Part shown: one piece after another, positions 6,302 through 7,309 of the stretch | Numbering within the stretch: the first letter of the stretch is position 1 | Layout of the letters: every line of letters starts with the position of its first letter | Assembly: GCA_934454035.1 (NCBI GenBank) | Contig: CAKSFY010000113.1 | Location: 1-7,309 of the forward strand | DNA from: an uncultured Clostridia bacterium | Lineage (GTDB): Bacteria > Bacillota > Clostridia > UBA1381 | Direction of reading: 5' to 3' | DNA: 7,309 bases | Made by a program: the position numbers and the translations under genes | The notes under the pieces: generated by a model | The model's input: only the letters and a program-made list of their open reading frames with translations | The model's database searches: none | Told to the model about the DNA's origin: nothing

Positions 6302-6757
6302 TTATTTACAGCATTCGCATCTTTTATATGGTTTTGTCAAATCTTTTTCCAGCATAAAGTAAGGCATATCTGCCTCAAGATATGAGTCGCCGACTTTTTT
6401 ATATCCTTCTTTTTCGTAAAAACCGACAGAGCATTCCTGTGATGATATTTTTATCAGCCAGCCTTTTAGATTGACTGCCTTATCTTCAAGAGTACGTAAA
6501 AGAGTGTCTCCGATATACATTTTCCGATAATCCTTATCAACGCACACTCTGCCGATTTTAAAGATTCCTTCGCCTATTTGGTACAATCTTGCCGCGGCGA
6601 TGAGTCTGTCTTTATCATAGCCGACAATATGCCAGGCATTTTCATCATTTTCGTCCTTGTCAAACGGTATTTGCTGCTCGGTACAGAATACCTTTTGTCT
6701 TATTCCTTTTGCGGCTTCGTAGCCGTCAAGACCGTATATAAGCTTAAATTCAAGCAT
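6302..6757 (-). CDS. GNAT family N-acetyltransferase (ElaA/YjcF-like)
   Basis: A 151-residue cytoplasmic acetyl-CoA-dependent acetyltransferase of unknown substrate. The N-terminal block IRQKVFCTEQQIPFDKDENDE (from residue 19) followed by AWHIVGYD is typical of the ElaA/YjcF-like group, which begins with R-x-x-VF-x-x-EQ. The acetyl-CoA motif is RVCVDKDYRKMYIGDTLL (70-87), where the R/Q-x-x-G-x-G signature reads RKMYIG, with Tyr81 in the first Gly position. The SSQECSVGFYEKEGYKKVG and MPYFMLEK blocks close the fold. The C-terminus ends in a short cysteine cluster (C147, C149, C150). The gene starts 3 bases after the stop of the alpha/beta hydrolase gene, so the two are translated from one mRNA. 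The substrate cannot be told from sequence. Confidence 0.9.
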   Translation of the reverse strand: MLEFKLIYGLDGYEAAKGIRQKVFCTEQQIPFDKDENDENAWHIVGYDKDRLIAAARLYQIGEGIFKIGRVCVDKDYRKMYIGDTLLRTLEDKAVNLKGWLIKISSQECSVGFYEKEGYKKVGDSYLEADMPYFMLEKDLTKPYKRCECCK

Positions 6758-6760
6758 TGT

Positions 6761-7309
6761 TTATGCCTCCTCAATCAAATCATCGGTAAGCCTTTTTATC
6801 GGTTCGTCAAATTTACAAAATTCATGAGTTCCATCAAATGCAATAAAATCAATCCAATCGCAGCCGACCTCGGAACAAAGCTTTTTAAGGCGGTTCCATT
6901 CATTTTTTGCGTCATCGAAAATAAACAATTCATCATTGTCACCGACTTCTATACAGAGCCGCCTGGGGTATATAAGGCAAGCGGTTTCCGCATCAAAAAA
7001 TTTTTCCGCCGCATTTTCCCAAGTCCAATCGGTCCAGCCGATTTTTGTTCTGTCATTAAAATACGAACAGGAAATCGCCGATTTTATTCTTGTGTCAACT
7101 GCGGTGGTGAAAAGCGTGTAAAACCCTCCGTAGGAAAGTCCGACCATGCCGAAATTCTTGACATAGCTCTGCGCCTCAAACCAATCAATAATTCTTGTAA
7201 GAGCAAATACTTCAACCGCTGTTATTGAACTGCCGATTCTTTTGAGTCTTGCATCAATTTCTTGCCTGTTAAAGTTAAGCTCATATGCAGCACCGTCCCA
7301 TATAAGAAG
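6761..7309 (-). CDS. Alpha/beta hydrolase (dienelactone hydrolase/acetyl esterase-like), 5'-truncated by window edge
   Basis: The C-terminal 182 residues of a serine hydrolase; the frame stays open to the right edge, so the ATG at 7147 is internal and the true start lies outside. The first visible residues LLIWDGAAYELN and RRIG-like IDARLKRIGSS lead into IIDWFEAQSYVKNFGMVGLSYGGF, where GLSYGG is the nucleophile elbow (visible S59). The rest of the triad is probably the Asp in EVGDNDELF (visible D126, a GxxD pattern) and the His in FDGTHEF (visible H162). Family members cleave ester bonds in sugars or small metabolites; acetyl-xylan-esterase-like proteins share the block of an Asp/Arg-rich helix before the elbow. 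The substrate is unknown. It is the upstream partner of the GNAT gene in a two-gene unit whose promoter lies outside the window. Confidence 0.87.
   Translation of the reverse strand, partial: LLIWDGAAYELNFNRQEIDARLKRIGSSITAVEVFALTRIIDWFEAQSYVKNFGMVGLSYGGFYTLFTTAVDTRIKSAISCSYFNDRTKIGWTDWTWENAAEKFFDAETACLIYPRRLCIEVGDNDELFIFDDAKNEWNRLKKLCSEVGCDWIDFIAFDGTHEFCKFDEPIKRLTDDLIEEA
6766..6772 (-). promoter_or_regulatory. Ribosome binding site of the GNAT gene, inside the upstream coding region
   Basis: On the minus strand GAGGAGG lies 8 bases before the ATG at 6757 and is also the Glu-Glu codons at the end of the hydrolase gene (last residues EEA, stop at 6761-6763). This placement supports the start and indicates translational coupling. 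Confidence 0.8.

Noticed and set aside
6578..7228. Plus-strand ORF of 216 codons
   Set aside because: It is antisense to two well-supported minus-strand genes (GNAT and alpha/beta hydrolase), and its peptide shows no family resemblance.
1..7309. CRISPR array, tRNA/rRNA genes, insertion sequence or prophage parts
   Set aside because: I saw no regularly spaced repeats, no cloverleaf or rRNA-like sequence, and no transposase or integrase motif on either strand.

Overview
The window reads as chromosomal DNA of a low-GC, Gram-positive Clostridia-type bacterium. Purine-rich GGAGG-type ribosome binding sites, tight gene spacing, U-tract terminators and a near-consensus sigma-A promoter support this. 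A gut Oscillospiraceae/Ruminococcus-like genome is my guess from the style of the proteins; no marker gene fixes it.

Layout. (1) Positions 1-1368 (+): the 3' part of an AzgA/PbuG-type NCS2 purine permease, closed by a strong hairpin terminator. (2) Positions 1423-6292 (+): a four-gene operon with its own promoter. It encodes an MBOAT membrane O-acyltransferase (AlgI/DltB type), a membrane-anchored protein joining an SGNH/DltD-AlgJ-like domain to a CE4/NodB polysaccharide deacetylase, a small acyl carrier protein, and an FkbH-like HAD-IIIC/GNAT protein. (3) Positions 6010-6301: a gene-free, AT-rich convergent intergenic region with an imperfect tandem repeat, a structured GC-richer block and a bidirectional terminator. 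(4) Positions 6302-7309 (-): a two-gene unit with a GNAT N-acetyltransferase preceded by an alpha/beta hydrolase that runs off the right edge.

How the operon may work (inference). FkbH-like proteins are known to take a glycolysis-derived three-carbon acid and load a glyceryl group onto a carrier protein. MBOAT proteins of the AlgI/DltB type pass acyl groups across the membrane to SGNH-type partners that modify surface polymers. Together the four genes look like a Dlt-like surface acylation machine in which FkbH replaces the adenylating enzyme DltA, so the transferred group could be glyceryl (or a related hydroxyacyl). The CE4 domain fused to the extracellular partner suggests that the same protein also removes N- or O-acetyl groups from the glycan. 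This operon is the most interesting item in the window. Secondary points are an Asn in place of the usual bacterial first His of the MBOAT core, and the structured block between the convergent operons.
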